Program-made: the position numbers and the translations under genes
From: Flavobacterium hungaricum
GTDB lineage: Bacteria; Bacteroidota; Bacteroidia; Flavobacteriales; Flavobacteriaceae
Direction: 5' to 3'
Assembly: GCF_015182285.1 (NCBI RefSeq)
Contig: NZ_PRDM01000001.1
Coordinates: 558,001-622,000, forward strand
DNA: 64,000 nucleotides
The notes under the pieces: model-generated
What the model saw: the letters and a program-made list of their open reading frames with translations, nothing else
What the model was told of the DNA's origin: nothing
Database searches by the model: none
Part shown: in pieces, positions 19,787 through 29,180 of the stretch
Layout of the letters: each line of letters begins with the position of its first letter
Position numbering within the stretch: position 1 is the stretch's first letter

Positions 19787-20125
19787 TTATTTTAGAAAGT
19801 CTCCATCGATGATTAATAATTCTACACCTTTTGTGGTTATCGAGCGGTGAGAACTGACATCGTCAGAAACAACATAAGTCATTCCTTTTGAAAGTGTAAA
19901 CTTTTCTCCATTTTCTAATTCACTTATAAATTCACCTTCCAGACAATGTACAACATGTCCTTTTTGGCACCAGTGATCAGCAATATAATTTTCAGAATAA
20001 GTGACTTTTCGAATGCGTAAACCGCCTAATTGCAGCGTTTGCCAATAAGCTGTTCCGCTGTCTCCGGAATGCTCTGTTTTTGGAATGAGATTCCAATCAA
20101 TGGTTTGAAAAGGTATTGCAGTCAT
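19787..20125 (-). CDS. Small cupin-fold protein (DHCW-motif type)
   Basis: A 112-residue single-domain cupin. The metal-site region reads ADHWCQKGHVVHCLEGEF and the second half SDDVSSHRSITTKGVELLIIDG. It matches the family usually named DHCW-motif cupin fold protein, whose reaction is not known. There is no signal peptide. A strong hairpin terminator just upstream belongs to the preceding gene, so this one must have its own promoter. The family call is confident, the function open. Confidence 0.85.
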   Translation of the reverse strand: MTAIPFQTIDWNLIPKTEHSGDSGTAYWQTLQLGGLRIRKVTYSENYIADHWCQKGHVVHCLEGEFISELENGEKFTLSKGMTYVVSDDVSSHRSITTKGVELLIIDGDFLK

Positions 20126-20160
20126 GGTTTTTGCTTTTTGATTATTGATATTGTAAAAAA

Positions 20161-20195
20161 AAAGTCCTCAATTACGAATTGTAAATGAGGACTTT
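20161..20195 (-). terminator. Rho-independent terminator of the regulatory-domain gene
   Basis: AAAGTCCTCA and TGAGGACTTT form a perfect 10-bp stem with a 15-base loop. On the minus strand it is followed by a run of T, directly after the gene ending at 20218. Confidence 0.85.
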
Positions 20196-20217
20196 AATTT
20201 GATATTTAAAAGTAAAA

Positions 20218-20991
20218 TTAATTACGTTTTAATACTTTATATTGTTCATAACAGGCACTAATAGCGTCCATTATCTGCAAATCGTTTGCTGTCTGAATAA
20301 AAGAATCCGAATAGTTGCATCGATGCATAATTTCGGGAATTTCATCTTTGCTGATACCCAATAAAACAGCAACGGTTTCACGATCGTACTTAGATTCCAA
20401 AAGCGTTCGAACAGTATCGTCTTTTTTCATTTCCTTCAGCTTCTTGAGTTCCTTTCCGTTTTTTCCAAAGAAATTATACAGCATATCGGCGGGATTGAAA
20501 ATAGATCCCAGAACCTTTCCGAAAGCATTTGGAGCATATTCCCCAGCTTCGTAACCTTGTGTAAGTCCAGAAATACTATAGCGGTAATTTTCTTTTGTTG
20601 GAATCAATTTAGAGTCAATTTCAAGATATCCCGTTAAGCTGAATGGTGCAATAACAACTTCTTCCAAAGCAATCGCTTTTTCTGTAAGCTGAATTCGGGT
20701 TACTTTATTCTTGATCCAGTCATTGGTAACTCGAATCCTTAAAGATTGAAATCCTAGAATAGAAAAGTGCAGTGTATCATTAACTTGCACGTCAATTTCG
20801 AAATATCCTTTTTCATCAGATTTTGCTCCTCTAACTTTATTAGTATTGATAATGTTAACACCCGAAAGCGGTTGTTTACTATCGTCGTTGATTACATAAC
20901 CTGAAACTCTTTGCGGAACTGTTGACTGCGTTTCTTGTGAGAAACCTAAGTGGGCTAGAAGTGTAAAAAAGAAAACTGCGAAATATTTCAT
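20218..20991 (-). CDS. Carboxypeptidase-regulatory-like domain exported protein
   Basis: A 257-residue protein with a signal peptide ending at LGFSQ. Residues about 28-110 are a CNA-B/regulatory-like beta domain (VSGYVINDDSKQPLSGVNII, KGYFEIDVQVNDTLHFSILGFQ), the same domain that begins SusC-like receptors. The remainder is a helical region of unknown fold (GEYAPNAFGKVLGSIFNPADMLYNFFGKNGKELKKL). No barrel or plug follows. Members occur widely in Bacteroidota as single genes and probably act in the periplasm or at the cell surface. The function is unknown. Confidence 0.8.
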   Translation of the reverse strand: MKYFAVFFFTLLAHLGFSQETQSTVPQRVSGYVINDDSKQPLSGVNIINTNKVRGAKSDEKGYFEIDVQVNDTLHFSILGFQSLRIRVTNDWIKNKVTRIQLTEKAIALEEVVIAPFSLTGYLEIDSKLIPTKENYRYSISGLTQGYEAGEYAPNAFGKVLGSIFNPADMLYNFFGKNGKELKKLKEMKKDDTVRTLLESKYDRETVAVLLGISKDEIPEIMHRCNYSDSFIQTANDLQIMDAISACYEQYKVLKRN

Positions 20992-21079
20992 ATCCTGATT
21001 TAAAGCTCTAAAAGTAATAAATCGGGATTAAATATCTCGCAGTCTTGGAATTTAATTATAAGAAAATTAACAAAGAGAA

Positions 21080-23005
21080 TTAATCTCTTCTTGGTCTTCT
21101 TGGTCTTGAGCTGTCGCCAAAGTTTTCTGAACGTCTTGGAGCTCTGTCAGAGCCGCCTTCGCTTCTTGGAGCAGAGCTTCTAAAACCACCTTCTCTTTTT
21201 GGACCAGATGAATTTCTATCGCCTCTAAAACCTCCTTCACGTGATCCTCCGTCTCTTGAGCCAGAGTTTCTATCGCTTCTAAATCCTCCTCCAGAACCTT
21301 CACGTCTTGGAGCAAAATTTCCTTCTCTTCTTTGTCCGCCAGAACTGCGTCCGCCGCCACGATTGTTGTGGTCACGTCTTCCGCCTCCGTCATTTTTAGA
21401 AATTTCAACATTAATACGACGTCCTTCTAATTGAACGTTGTTTAAAACATCCATTACTTTATCAGTATGCTGCGGATCTGTGTTAAAGAAAGAGAAACCT
21501 TCTTTTACATCAACCTTAAATACATCATCACGACCTAAGTCTAATGTTTCTTTTAGGTAATCTTTTAATGACATCCAGTCAAAATTATCTCTAGAACCAA
21601 TGTTCACGAAATAACGAACTGCACCATTATTATTGAATTCTCTTCCTTCAGAATCACCTCTTTCGCGTCTTTCTCCCGAAGATTGAGCAGAAATATCTCT
21701 GTTCTTTTTATAGTAAGCAATAAAACGGTTAAATTCTACTGATACCATTTTCTTAATTAATTCTTCTTTAGATAAATCTTCAAGAACATTGTTGATTGCT
21801 GGTAAATAGTTGTCAATTTCGTGATCAACCTCAGTATCTTTAATTTTATTTGCTAAGTGCAATAATTGGATTTCGCAGATTTCAATTCCAGAAGGAATTG
21901 TTTTTTCTTCGAATTTTTGTTTGATAATTCTTTCGATAGAAGAAATTTTACGCAATTCGCTTTTTGTAACGATTACGATAGAAGTTCCTAATTTTCCAGC
22001 TCTACCAGTTCTTCCAGAACGGTGGTTGTACGTTTCGATTTCGTCAGGTAATTGGTAGTTAACAACGTGAGTTACGTTATCAACGTCAATACCACGTGCA
22101 GCAACGTCAGTTGCAACAAGCATTTGGATTTGTCTTCCACGGAAAGATTTCATTACACCATCACGTTGTGCCTGAGATAAATCTCCGTGTAATGCAGCAG
22201 CGCTGTATCCATCTTCGATTAATTTTTCAGCAATAGCCTGCGTGTCTCTTTTTGTACGACAGAAAACTACAGAGAAAATGTCTGGATTAGCATCTGCTAA
22301 ACGTTTTAGAGCCTCATAACGATCACGTGCGTTAACTAGGTAAAACTCGTGAGAAACGGTAGAAGAACCAGAGTTTTTTGTACCAACAGTAATTTCTAAT
22401 GGATCTGTCATGAATTGTTTTGCAATTCTTGCAACCTCCTGCGGCATAGTTGCAGAGAACAACCAAGTGCTTTTTTCATCTGGAGTATCCGATAAGATCG
22501 ATACGATATCTTCGTAGAATCCCATATTCAACATTTCATCCGCCTCATCAAGAATACAGTAATCTATATTTTTAATGTTAACCAAACCTCTGTTGATCAT
22601 GTCCTGCATTCTACCTGGAGTTGCCACAATAATCTGCGCACCTCTTTTTATATCTCTTGCCTGCTCTGTAATACTAGCTCCTCCATAAACTGCTACTACA
22701 TTAATACCTTTTTCGTATTTAGAGTAGTTTTTAAGTTCGTTAGTAATCTGTAAACAAAGCTCGCGTGTTGGCGATAAAACTAATGCCTGTGTATTTCTGT
22801 TGTCAGCATCAATTTTTTGGATTAGCGGAAAACCGAAAGCTGCCGTTTTCCCTGTCCCTGTTTGAGCCAACGCAACCATATCTGTGTCTTTTTCCAATAA
22901 TAGGGGAATCGCCTTTTCCTGTACCTCTGACGGATTTTCAAATCCTAGATCTAAAATCGCCTTCAGTAACGATTCATTCAATCCTAATTGTTCAAATTTG
23001 TTCAT
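21080..23005 (-). CDS. DEAD-box RNA helicase with RNA-binding domain and RGG-rich tail
   Basis: A 641-residue ATP-dependent RNA helicase of the DeaD/CsdA group, acting in ribosome assembly and mRNA turnover. Motifs are complete: Q motif (GFENPSEVQEKAIP), AQTGTGKT, PTRELC, DEAD (ILDEADEML), SAT, ARGIDVD and HRSGRTGRAG. Residues about 470-545 match the DbpA-like RNA-binding domain (VRYFVNIGSRDNFDWMSLKDYL). The last 85 residues are an Arg/Gly/Ser-rich low-complexity tail with repeats like GGGFRSDRN. The start at 23005 is preferred over 23029 because a TAATTTTG box at 23034-23027 on the minus strand would place transcription start between them. Confidence 0.95.
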   Translation of the reverse strand: MNKFEQLGLNESLLKAILDLGFENPSEVQEKAIPLLLEKDTDMVALAQTGTGKTAAFGFPLIQKIDADNRNTQALVLSPTRELCLQITNELKNYSKYEKGINVVAVYGGASITEQARDIKRGAQIIVATPGRMQDMINRGLVNIKNIDYCILDEADEMLNMGFYEDIVSILSDTPDEKSTWLFSATMPQEVARIAKQFMTDPLEITVGTKNSGSSTVSHEFYLVNARDRYEALKRLADANPDIFSVVFCRTKRDTQAIAEKLIEDGYSAAALHGDLSQAQRDGVMKSFRGRQIQMLVATDVAARGIDVDNVTHVVNYQLPDEIETYNHRSGRTGRAGKLGTSIVIVTKSELRKISSIERIIKQKFEEKTIPSGIEICEIQLLHLANKIKDTEVDHEIDNYLPAINNVLEDLSKEELIKKMVSVEFNRFIAYYKKNRDISAQSSGERRERGDSEGREFNNNGAVRYFVNIGSRDNFDWMSLKDYLKETLDLGRDDVFKVDVKEGFSFFNTDPQHTDKVMDVLNNVQLEGRRINVEISKNDGGGRRDHNNRGGGRSSGGQRREGNFAPRREGSGGGFRSDRNSGSRDGGSREGGFRGDRNSSGPKREGGFRSSAPRSEGGSDRAPRRSENFGDSSRPRRPRRD

Positions 23006-23209
23006 ATGTATTTTTAAAATAGGGTGCAAAATTAATGTTAATTATTCAGATAAACTAATGCTTATTTAAGAATTATGTATTTGTTAAGATTTGATTATCA
23101 AAAAGTTACACTTTTGTCAAAATCATTTTTTGAATAAACCCCATAATTTGAAGAAAAAATACGTCTTAAAATGTAAAATTTAAGTCTTAAAATGTTGTAT
23201 TTGAAACAA

Positions 23210-23788
23210 TTATTTTGTCGTGTTCAGAAAATCAATTAGTTGCTGGACTGCTTTTCCGCGGTGCCCGATTTTGTTTTTTGTTTCTAACGGCAGCTGGGCA
23301 AACGTCTCACTGTAATTTTCAGGTTGAAAAACCGGATCATATCCAAAACCATTTGTACCCATTTTTGTTGTTGTGATACTTCCTTTAATAATTCCTGTGA
23401 ATAAGAATTGTTTTCCTTTTAGGTTTAAGGTAATAACAGTCTTAAACTGTGCACTGCGATCCTGTTCATTTTTTAAAGCATCCAGAACCTTATTGATATT
23501 ATCCTCAGCATTTTTTTGTTCGCCTGCATATCTGGCAGAATAAACGCCGGGCTCTCCATTTAGAGCATTTATTTCCAATCCGGTATCATCTGCAAAACAA
23601 TCAAAACCGTATTTTTGAGTCACATAATCTGCTTTCAAAATGGCATTTCCTTCGATAGTATCCGCAGTTTCTGGAATATCTTCGTGGCAGCCAATATCTT
23701 CAAGACTTAATATTTTAATGCTTTCAGGAAGCATGCTTTGAATTTCTGTAATTTTATTTTTGTTGTTTGATGCGAAAACGAGTTCCAT
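23210..23788 (-). CDS. rdgB: Non-canonical purine NTP pyrophosphatase (RdgB/HAM1)
   Basis: A 192-residue cytosolic enzyme that hydrolyses ITP, dITP and XTP to monophosphates and so keeps them out of nucleic acids. Family motifs are in place: FASNNKNKITEI at the N-terminus, FADDTGLEINALNGEPGVYSARYAG, and GFGYDPVFQPE. The length is typical. Its start overlaps the end of the upstream DUF2809 gene by 35 bases, so the two are co-transcribed. Confidence 0.95.
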   Translation of the reverse strand: MELVFASNNKNKITEIQSMLPESIKILSLEDIGCHEDIPETADTIEGNAILKADYVTQKYGFDCFADDTGLEINALNGEPGVYSARYAGEQKNAEDNINKVLDALKNEQDRSAQFKTVITLNLKGKQFLFTGIIKGSITTTKMGTNGFGYDPVFQPENYSETFAQLPLETKNKIGHRGKAVQQLIDFLNTTK

Positions 23789-24158
23789 GATGATACTGTT
23801 TTAAAAATGATTTTTCGATTAAAAAGGCAAATGTAATTCCGAATGTGTAGGCAGCTAGATCCGACCATAAAAAGCCTTGGCCTAAAACATATCTTCCAAA
23901 AAAGGTTTTTCTAAGATTAACCATCCACTCACTTTGATAAAGTTGTAAAAACTCAATAGAATAACAAATAAAAAGAGAAAGTACTATTACGAAGAAAGGT
24001 TTTTTTGCTGGAAAAATTATTCGAGTCAAAAAATAAATCATGACGGCATACAGAAAATCGCCCGTACACAAAGGAATAGATGAAATTTTTCTGGAAAGTA
24101 TTCCTAGGAAAATAATTAAGATAAATAGTAAGGAATAATAGATTCTGGATTTTTTCAA
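23754..24158 (-). CDS. DUF2809 family membrane protein
   Basis: A 134-residue inner-membrane protein with four to five helices (YYSLLFILIIFLGIL; FLYAVMIYFLTRIIF; FFVIVLSLFICYSIEFLQLY; FLWSDLAAYTFGITFAFLIE). The conserved SIEFLQLYQSEWMVNLRKTFFGRYVLGQGFLWSD region fits DUF2809. It overlaps rdgB, its downstream operon partner. The function is unknown. Confidence 0.85.
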   Translation of the reverse strand: MKKSRIYYSLLFILIIFLGILSRKISSIPLCTGDFLYAVMIYFLTRIIFPAKKPFFVIVLSLFICYSIEFLQLYQSEWMVNLRKTFFGRYVLGQGFLWSDLAAYTFGITFAFLIEKSFLKQYHHGTRFRIKQQK

Positions 24159-24353
24159 GTTTATTTTTTATTTACTAAAAAAACAAATTTACAAAATAAT
24201 GGTACTCCTGCATGTAGCACTCTGCAAAAGTTTAAGACGGCACAATGGGGTTGAAATTGTACATTTTTGGTTAAACAAAAATACAAAAGGAGATAGGGGT
24301 TGTTTTATTTTATAAATTTATCCAATTACAAACCAGCTATCAAAAACAACCAC

Positions 24354-25532
24354 ATGAATACAAAATTTTTCACGCTGATTGCAGCCTTGTTTCTTTTCGG
24401 AAATCACAGTTATGCTCAAAAAAACAATTCACTCAATATTAAGAAACAATTAGAATATTGTGCCGAGCAGGCTTCAAAAACCTTAAAAGTAATTCCCGAC
24501 GATGGTACGTCGCCGCGAACAGTTCCTAATGGAAGCAGTGAATGGAAATTTGTCGGCTATAAAGATTGGACAAGCGGTTTCTGGCCAGGAGAATTATGGT
24601 ATCTATTTGAAGCTTCTAAAGATAAAAAATGGGAAAAAGAAGCAGATAAATTCAGTAGATTTTTAACGCCCTTGTCTGTAAGTAAAGCGAATGATCACGA
24701 TCTTGGATTCCAAATTTTTAATAGTTTTGGAAATGGCTACCGATTGACTAAAAATCCAGAATATAAAGAAATCATCTTAAAAACAGCCGACACGCTGGCA
24801 GCGCTTTTTAATCCAAAGGTGGGGACTATTCAATCCTGGCCTCATAATAAAATGGGCGGACACAATACTATTATAGACAATATGATGAATCTGGAACTGC
24901 TTTTTTGGGCTTCTAAAAATGGCGGCAGTAAAAAGCTCTACGATATTGCTGTAAAACATGCCGAAACTACAATGGCCAACCACTTTAGACCTGATAATAC
25001 TTCTTATCATGTAATTATTTATGATTATGAAACAGGTAAAAAAATAAAAGGAAGAACAGCACAGGGCTATAGTGATGACAGTATGTGGGCAAGAGGGCAG
25101 GCGTGGGCAGTCTACGGATTTACAATGACGTACAGGGAAACCAAAGATCCTAAATTTCTAGATTTTGCGCATAAATTAGCCCGAGTATATTTGGACAAAT
25201 TAACAACAGAAGATTTAATTCCGTATTGGGATTTTAATGCACCGAATATTCCGAATGAGCCAAGAGATGCATCGGCAGCTGCAATCGTTTCTTCGGCTTT
25301 AATAGAGCTAAGTGCTTACACAAAAGACAAAAAAATAAAAGAAGAGTATTTGACAAAAGCCAGAAAAATGGTAACTTCGTTATCAGACCATTATCAAAGT
25401 CACGATACAAATTCGGCATTTTTGCTGCATTCTACGGGACATAAACCTGCTGGAAGCGAAATAGACTGTTCAATAAATTATGCAGACTATTATTATTTAG
25501 AAGCTCTTTTAAGACTTCAGAAATTAAAATAA
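24354..25532 (+). CDS. Glycoside hydrolase family 88 (unsaturated glucuronyl hydrolase type)
   Basis: A 392-residue secreted enzyme with a signal peptide ending at SYAQ. The GH88 alpha/alpha barrel is clear: WTSGFWPGELWYLFEA, DHDLGFQIFNSFGNGY, GGHNTIIDNMMNLELLFWAS, TAQGYSDDSMWARGQAWAVYGF, PRDASAAAIVSSALIEL. Asp116 and Asp175 correspond to the catalytic pair known in the family (spacing 59 here, about 61 in the best-studied enzyme). These enzymes remove unsaturated uronic acid left by polysaccharide lyases. I start at the ATG at 24354, where the signal peptide begins. No lyase or SusCD lies nearby, so the substrate is not indicated by context. Confidence 0.88.
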   Translation: MNTKFFTLIAALFLFGNHSYAQKNNSLNIKKQLEYCAEQASKTLKVIPDDGTSPRTVPNGSSEWKFVGYKDWTSGFWPGELWYLFEASKDKKWEKEADKFSRFLTPLSVSKANDHDLGFQIFNSFGNGYRLTKNPEYKEIILKTADTLAALFNPKVGTIQSWPHNKMGGHNTIIDNMMNLELLFWASKNGGSKKLYDIAVKHAETTMANHFRPDNTSYHVIIYDYETGKKIKGRTAQGYSDDSMWARGQAWAVYGFTMTYRETKDPKFLDFAHKLARVYLDKLTTEDLIPYWDFNAPNIPNEPRDASAAAIVSSALIELSAYTKDKKIKEEYLTKARKMVTSLSDHYQSHDTNSAFLLHSTGHKPAGSEIDCSINYADYYYLEALLRLQKLK

Positions 25533-25540
25533 ATGAAATT

Positions 25541-25945
25541 ATGATCAAGAAAATTGCTCACATTACTTTTGTCCTTACGGCTGCGGTATTATTTGCCAGC
25601 TGTAAAAACACCAAGCAAAAACTACAGGAATACGTTAAAACTTATAACAGCACTGCTCCGAGTTTTCAGGCAGAAAATGTTTCGTTAACTACTGCACGAG
25701 GTTATATAGAAGACAATAAAATAGAATTGCGTTTTGAAACGAATCTGGAACCAACAGATCAAAATAAATCAGAGGCTTCTGCATCGTTTCCTAAATTATT
25801 AAAAGAAATGATTCATAAAGATCAGATTCCACAAGATTTAATCATGGAAGGAGTTCGTTTTGATGTTTATTTTTTAGCGAATGACAATACTGTTTTAGAC
25901 AAAGAAATTTTAAACAGCGAATCGATTAAAGAATTTTCGAAATAA
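25541..25945 (+). CDS. Small lipoprotein, paralogue 1
   Basis: A 134-residue protein with a lipoprotein signal (VLFASCKNTKQK, lipidated Cys near residue 21). It is clearly related to the gene at 26212: both share SCKNTKQK, an EDNKIELRFETNLEPTD-like stretch, FPxLLxEMI and GVxFDVYFLA. It begins nine bases after the GH88 stop and probably shares its transcript. It resembles no family I can name. The pair looks like a local duplication. Confidence 0.75.
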   Translation: MIKKIAHITFVLTAAVLFASCKNTKQKLQEYVKTYNSTAPSFQAENVSLTTARGYIEDNKIELRFETNLEPTDQNKSEASASFPKLLKEMIHKDQIPQDLIMEGVRFDVYFLANDNTVLDKEILNSESIKEFSK

Positions 25946-25995
25946 AAAGCACTTAATTTCAAACTTTTAGGCCGCTTTTATTCTTACATAATCTT

Positions 25996-26030
25996 AAGTC
26001 TCTTTAATTCCAAATTAGAGAGACTTTTTT
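25996..26030 (+). terminator. Rho-independent terminator
   Basis: AAGTCTCT and AGAGACTT form an 8-bp stem with a 15-base loop, followed by a T-run. It ends the GH88/lipoprotein transcript. Confidence 0.75.
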
Positions 26031-26149
26031 TATGAAATCTGCCAATTTTAATAATAGCAGGATTTTTTTTATTCTTACAAATCGCAGTTTTTAAATAATA
26101 TAATTGGTTTGTTTTCAAATATTTATCTTGTGTTTTTGCTTTGTTTTTA

Positions 26150-26180
26150 TTGTTTTTATGATGTTATTTTATTATGTTTG
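26150..26180 (+). promoter_or_regulatory. Candidate promoter of the second small lipoprotein
   Basis: TTG at 26150-26152 and TATGTTTG at 26173-26180 are 20 bases apart, matching the flavobacterial pattern. The ATG follows 31 bases later. Confidence 0.6.
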
Positions 26181-26211
26181 AGTTAAAAAATAACCATAAA
26201 ACCAATAATTT

Positions 26212-26646
26212 ATGAAAAAAATTACCCAAATCGCATTTGTTGTAGTATTTGCATTATTTTTAGTAAGCTGTAAAAATACCAAACAGAAAATCCAGGATCA
26301 TGTAAGTTCATATAATACTTCATCTTCTATTAAAGGACACGGAATTACTAGTACAGCGGCAAAAGCATTCTTAAAGGACAACAAAATTGAAATTAGAATT
26401 GAAACTAATTTAGAGGAAACAGACGCTAATAAAGCAGCGTACAAAGAATCATTTCCGGCACTTCTTCAAGAGATGATTCAGAACAATCAGATTTCGGCAG
26501 AATTAATCAGTGAAGGAGTATCTTTTGATGTTTACTTTTTAGCTTACAATAATGCTATTTTAGCACAACAACTCGTAGATCAGCAGGAATTGGCTGTTTT
26601 AGAAAAAGGAGGTGCGGTAGATAATAAAGAAACAGCAAAGCTTTAA
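26212..26646 (+). CDS. Small lipoprotein, paralogue 2
   Basis: A 144-residue lipoprotein (FLVSCKNTKQKIQD, lipidated Cys near residue 20) homologous along its length to the one at 25541, with a longer C-terminal tail (VLEKGGAVDNKETAK). It has its own promoter and terminator, so unlike its paralogue it is expressed independently. The function is unknown. Confidence 0.78.
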   Translation: MKKITQIAFVVVFALFLVSCKNTKQKIQDHVSSYNTSSSIKGHGITSTAAKAFLKDNKIEIRIETNLEETDANKAAYKESFPALLQEMIQNNQISAELISEGVSFDVYFLAYNNAILAQQLVDQQELAVLEKGGAVDNKETAKL

Positions 26647-26678
26647 GCCTATTGAAAAAAAATACTTTTAGAAAAACA

Positions 26679-26709
26679 AAAGCCTCTTTAATAATTTTAA
26701 AGAGGCTTT
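26679..26709. terminator. Bidirectional terminator
   Basis: A perfect 13-bp stem (AAAGCCTCTTTAA with TTAAAGAGGCTTT), a 5-base loop, and T-runs on both strands. It lies between the convergent lipoprotein and glutamate-synthase-like genes. Confidence 0.9.
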
Positions 26710-26714
26710 GTTTT

Positions 26715-28229
26715 TTATGAGAACTGAGTCACATTTTTAAGATTGTCAGGGAAATAAGCATCAGATAAATGAGCGAATTCATCACCGCGCATAAAAATAT
26801 TGATATCAACATCTGCAAAGCTGTTTTTTCCTGCCGCAGCCAATAATTCATTTGCTGCATGTAATGTGTTTTTATGAAAATGATACACACGATCTGATTT
26901 ATCAGTAACAACCAGACCTTTCATGAGCATTTTATCCTGTGTTGCAACTCCTGTAGGGCATTCATTGTTATGACAGCGCAGTGCTTGTATACAGCCCAGC
27001 GAAAACATAAACCCTCTTGCACTGTTGCACATATCTGCACCCAGTGCTACAGCATGCAAAATAGAATAACCCGAAATAATTTTACCGCTTCCAATAATAC
27101 GCATTTTGTCACGAATGCCTAAACGAACCAAAGTTTTGTTTACGAAGATTAAAGCAGGTTCAAAAGGCATTCCCACACCATCTGCAAATTCTAAAGGCGC
27201 CGCTCCGGTACCGCCTTCGGCACCGTCAACAGTAATAAAATCCGGATAAGTATCTTCCGAAATCATTTCCTGACAGATCGTTTCAAACTCGGCTGTATTT
27301 CCAATACACAATTTAAATCCAACTGGTTTTCCGTTCGATAAATCACGCAGTTGTTTAATGAACTGGATTAATCCTCTCGCATCAGAAAAAGCGTGGTGTC
27401 CCGGAGGAGAGAGAATCATAGTATGCGGTACAACACCTCTTATTTTAGCAATTTGTTCGGTGTTTTTTGCAGCCGGAAGCACACCTCCATGTCCAGGTTT
27501 TGCTCCTTGCGAAAGTTTGATTTCAATCATTTTTACGTTGGGAAGGTTTGCTTTTTCAGAGAATTTTTCAGGACTGAAATTTCCTTCCGCGTCACGACAT
27601 CCAAAATATCCTGTACCAATCTGCCACGTAATATCTCCTCCGCCTGCAAGATGAAATTCGGTCAAGCCGCCTTCTCCTGTATTTTGGTAGAAATTTCCTT
27701 TTTTCGCTCCGTTATTAATCGCGCGAACTGCATTTTCACTTAACGAACCAAAACTCATTGCCGAAACATTAAATAAAGAAGCGGAGTAAGGTTGTTTGCA
27801 GTCTTTACCGCCGACTAAAACACGAGGCAATTCCTCGTTAACTTTTGCAGGAAAAATAGAATGCTTAATTCCTTCGTAATTATCCGTGTTTAGATTTAAT
27901 TGTGTTCCGAATGGAGTGCTCGAATCGATGTTTTTGGCTCTTTGATAGACTAAGGAACGTTGATTTCTTGAAAAAGGTTTTCCGTCTGTAGATCTTTCAA
28001 TAAAATACTGTTGGATTTCTGGCGCTATCATTTCAAATAAATATCTGAAATAACCTAAAACCGGAAAGTTTCGTAAAATAGCATGTTTGGTTTGAAGGGC
28101 GTTGTAAATTCCAATAAGTAACAATATTGGTAATACTATAAGTAACAAAACACCTACTTTGTACTCGTAATAAATTGCTGCAACAATTAGAAACAATAAG
28201 AATCCGTAAATAAAGAATTTTTTTCTCAT
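26715..28229 (-). CDS. FMN-binding glutamate-synthase-like protein, membrane-anchored
   Basis: A 504-residue protein with two N-terminal membrane helices (FIYGFLLFLIVAAIYY; VGVLLLIVLPILLLIGIY) and the FMN/[3Fe-4S] barrel of the glutamate synthase large subunit. Visible features are NVSAMSFGSLSENAVRA, QGAKPGHGGVLP, DGAEGGTGAAPLEF and the cluster motif GCIQALRCHNNECPTGVATQ. The glutaminase and FAD parts are absent, as in the stand-alone family found in many bacteria. Whether it makes glutamate or another amidotransfer or redox product is unknown. Confidence 0.88.
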   Translation of the reverse strand: MRKKFFIYGFLLFLIVAAIYYEYKVGVLLLIVLPILLLIGIYNALQTKHAILRNFPVLGYFRYLFEMIAPEIQQYFIERSTDGKPFSRNQRSLVYQRAKNIDSSTPFGTQLNLNTDNYEGIKHSIFPAKVNEELPRVLVGGKDCKQPYSASLFNVSAMSFGSLSENAVRAINNGAKKGNFYQNTGEGGLTEFHLAGGGDITWQIGTGYFGCRDAEGNFSPEKFSEKANLPNVKMIEIKLSQGAKPGHGGVLPAAKNTEQIAKIRGVVPHTMILSPPGHHAFSDARGLIQFIKQLRDLSNGKPVGFKLCIGNTAEFETICQEMISEDTYPDFITVDGAEGGTGAAPLEFADGVGMPFEPALIFVNKTLVRLGIRDKMRIIGSGKIISGYSILHAVALGADMCNSARGFMFSLGCIQALRCHNNECPTGVATQDKMLMKGLVVTDKSDRVYHFHKNTLHAANELLAAAGKNSFADVDINIFMRGDEFAHLSDAYFPDNLKNVTQFS

Positions 28230-28265
28230 GTTTTTAAAAAATTTAATAGGTAATAAATGCGATAA

Positions 28266-29042
28266 TTAATTGAATTTTAAACGTACATACACGTGTTTAA
28301 TTCCTTTTTTGTCCGATTCTCTTTCATCAATTTCAAAAATTTCAGTCAGAGATTTCAACATTGGCGTCAGTTTAGAATAGCCATAATTTCGAGGATCAAA
28401 TTCAGGTTTTTTCTTTACAATAAGATTACCGACATCACCTAAAAATGCCCAGCCGTCATCGTCTTCAATATCTGTTATAGTGTCTTCGATAAGCTCGATG
28501 GTTTGTTTGTCTACTTTATGGAGTGCTTTTTCGGCAGGTTTTTCAACTGGCTTCTTAACGTCAGCAGCAACTTTTGTTTTCTTTTTCTGAATTGCTCCGT
28601 CCAAAACCTCAATATAAATAAATCGGTCACAGGCTACTATAAAAGAGTTCGGAGTTTTCTTTTCTCCAATTCCAATTACTTTCATTCCAGATTCACGCAG
28701 TCTGATGGCGAGTCTAGTAAAATCACTGTCGCTTGAAACGATGCAGAAACCGTCTAGTTTTCCTGAATATAATAAATCCATAGCATCAATAATCAATGCA
28801 GAATCGGATGAATTTTTTCCGACCGTATAACTGTACTGCTGAATAGGCGTAATGGCATGTTCTAATAAAACCCCTTTCCATCCGTTTGCATTGGGTTTGG
28901 TCCAGTCTGCGTAGATACGTTTGGTAGTCGGAGTACCCAGTTTGGCTATTTCTTCCATCATTCCTTTTACATTACTGTAAGGCACATTATCTGCGTCTAT
29001 AAGAACTGCCAGCTTTAGATCTTTTGAATTGCTTAAAGGCAT
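28266..29042 (-). CDS. NYN-domain protein with C-terminal OST-HTH/LOTUS-like domain
   Basis: A 258-residue cytosolic protein. Residues about 10-150 form a NYN (PIN-like) nuclease domain with conserved acids in LIDADNVPY, SALIIDAMDLLYS and VSSDSDFTRLAIRLRE. A Lys/Pro-rich linker follows (about 155-175), then a C-terminal OST-HTH-like domain (DDGWAFLGDVGNLIVKKKPEFDPRNYGYSKLTPMLKS). Such proteins bind or cleave RNA. A TAACTTTG box on the minus strand at 29078-29071 is a likely -7 element. Confidence 0.88.
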   Translation of the reverse strand: MPLSNSKDLKLAVLIDADNVPYSNVKGMMEEIAKLGTPTTKRIYADWTKPNANGWKGVLLEHAITPIQQYSYTVGKNSSDSALIIDAMDLLYSGKLDGFCIVSSDSDFTRLAIRLRESGMKVIGIGEKKTPNSFIVACDRFIYIEVLDGAIQKKKTKVAADVKKPVEKPAEKALHKVDKQTIELIEDTITDIEDDDGWAFLGDVGNLIVKKKPEFDPRNYGYSKLTPMLKSLTEIFEIDERESDKKGIKHVYVRLKFN

Positions 29043-29180
29043 TATTTCAATATTAAAAATTAAATACTCTCAAAGTTAAAATTTAAATTGGTTTTTATAA
29101 GAATTGAACGATGAATAAGTGTTTTAAAATGCACTAATTATTTTCATTATAAATAAGATTGTGTTTTCAGAAAATTAATT

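Noticed and set aside
21067..21411. Minus-strand open frame of 114 codons rich in Glu, Leu, Val and Ala, overlapping the helicase C-terminus
   Set aside because: It is an alternative frame of the repetitive RGG tail of the DEAD-box helicase; its regular composition is a by-product of the repeats.
26715..28229. Glutamate synthase large subunit that has lost its N-terminal part
   Set aside because: The membrane-anchored, FMN-domain-only form is a known stand-alone family; nothing suggests truncation.
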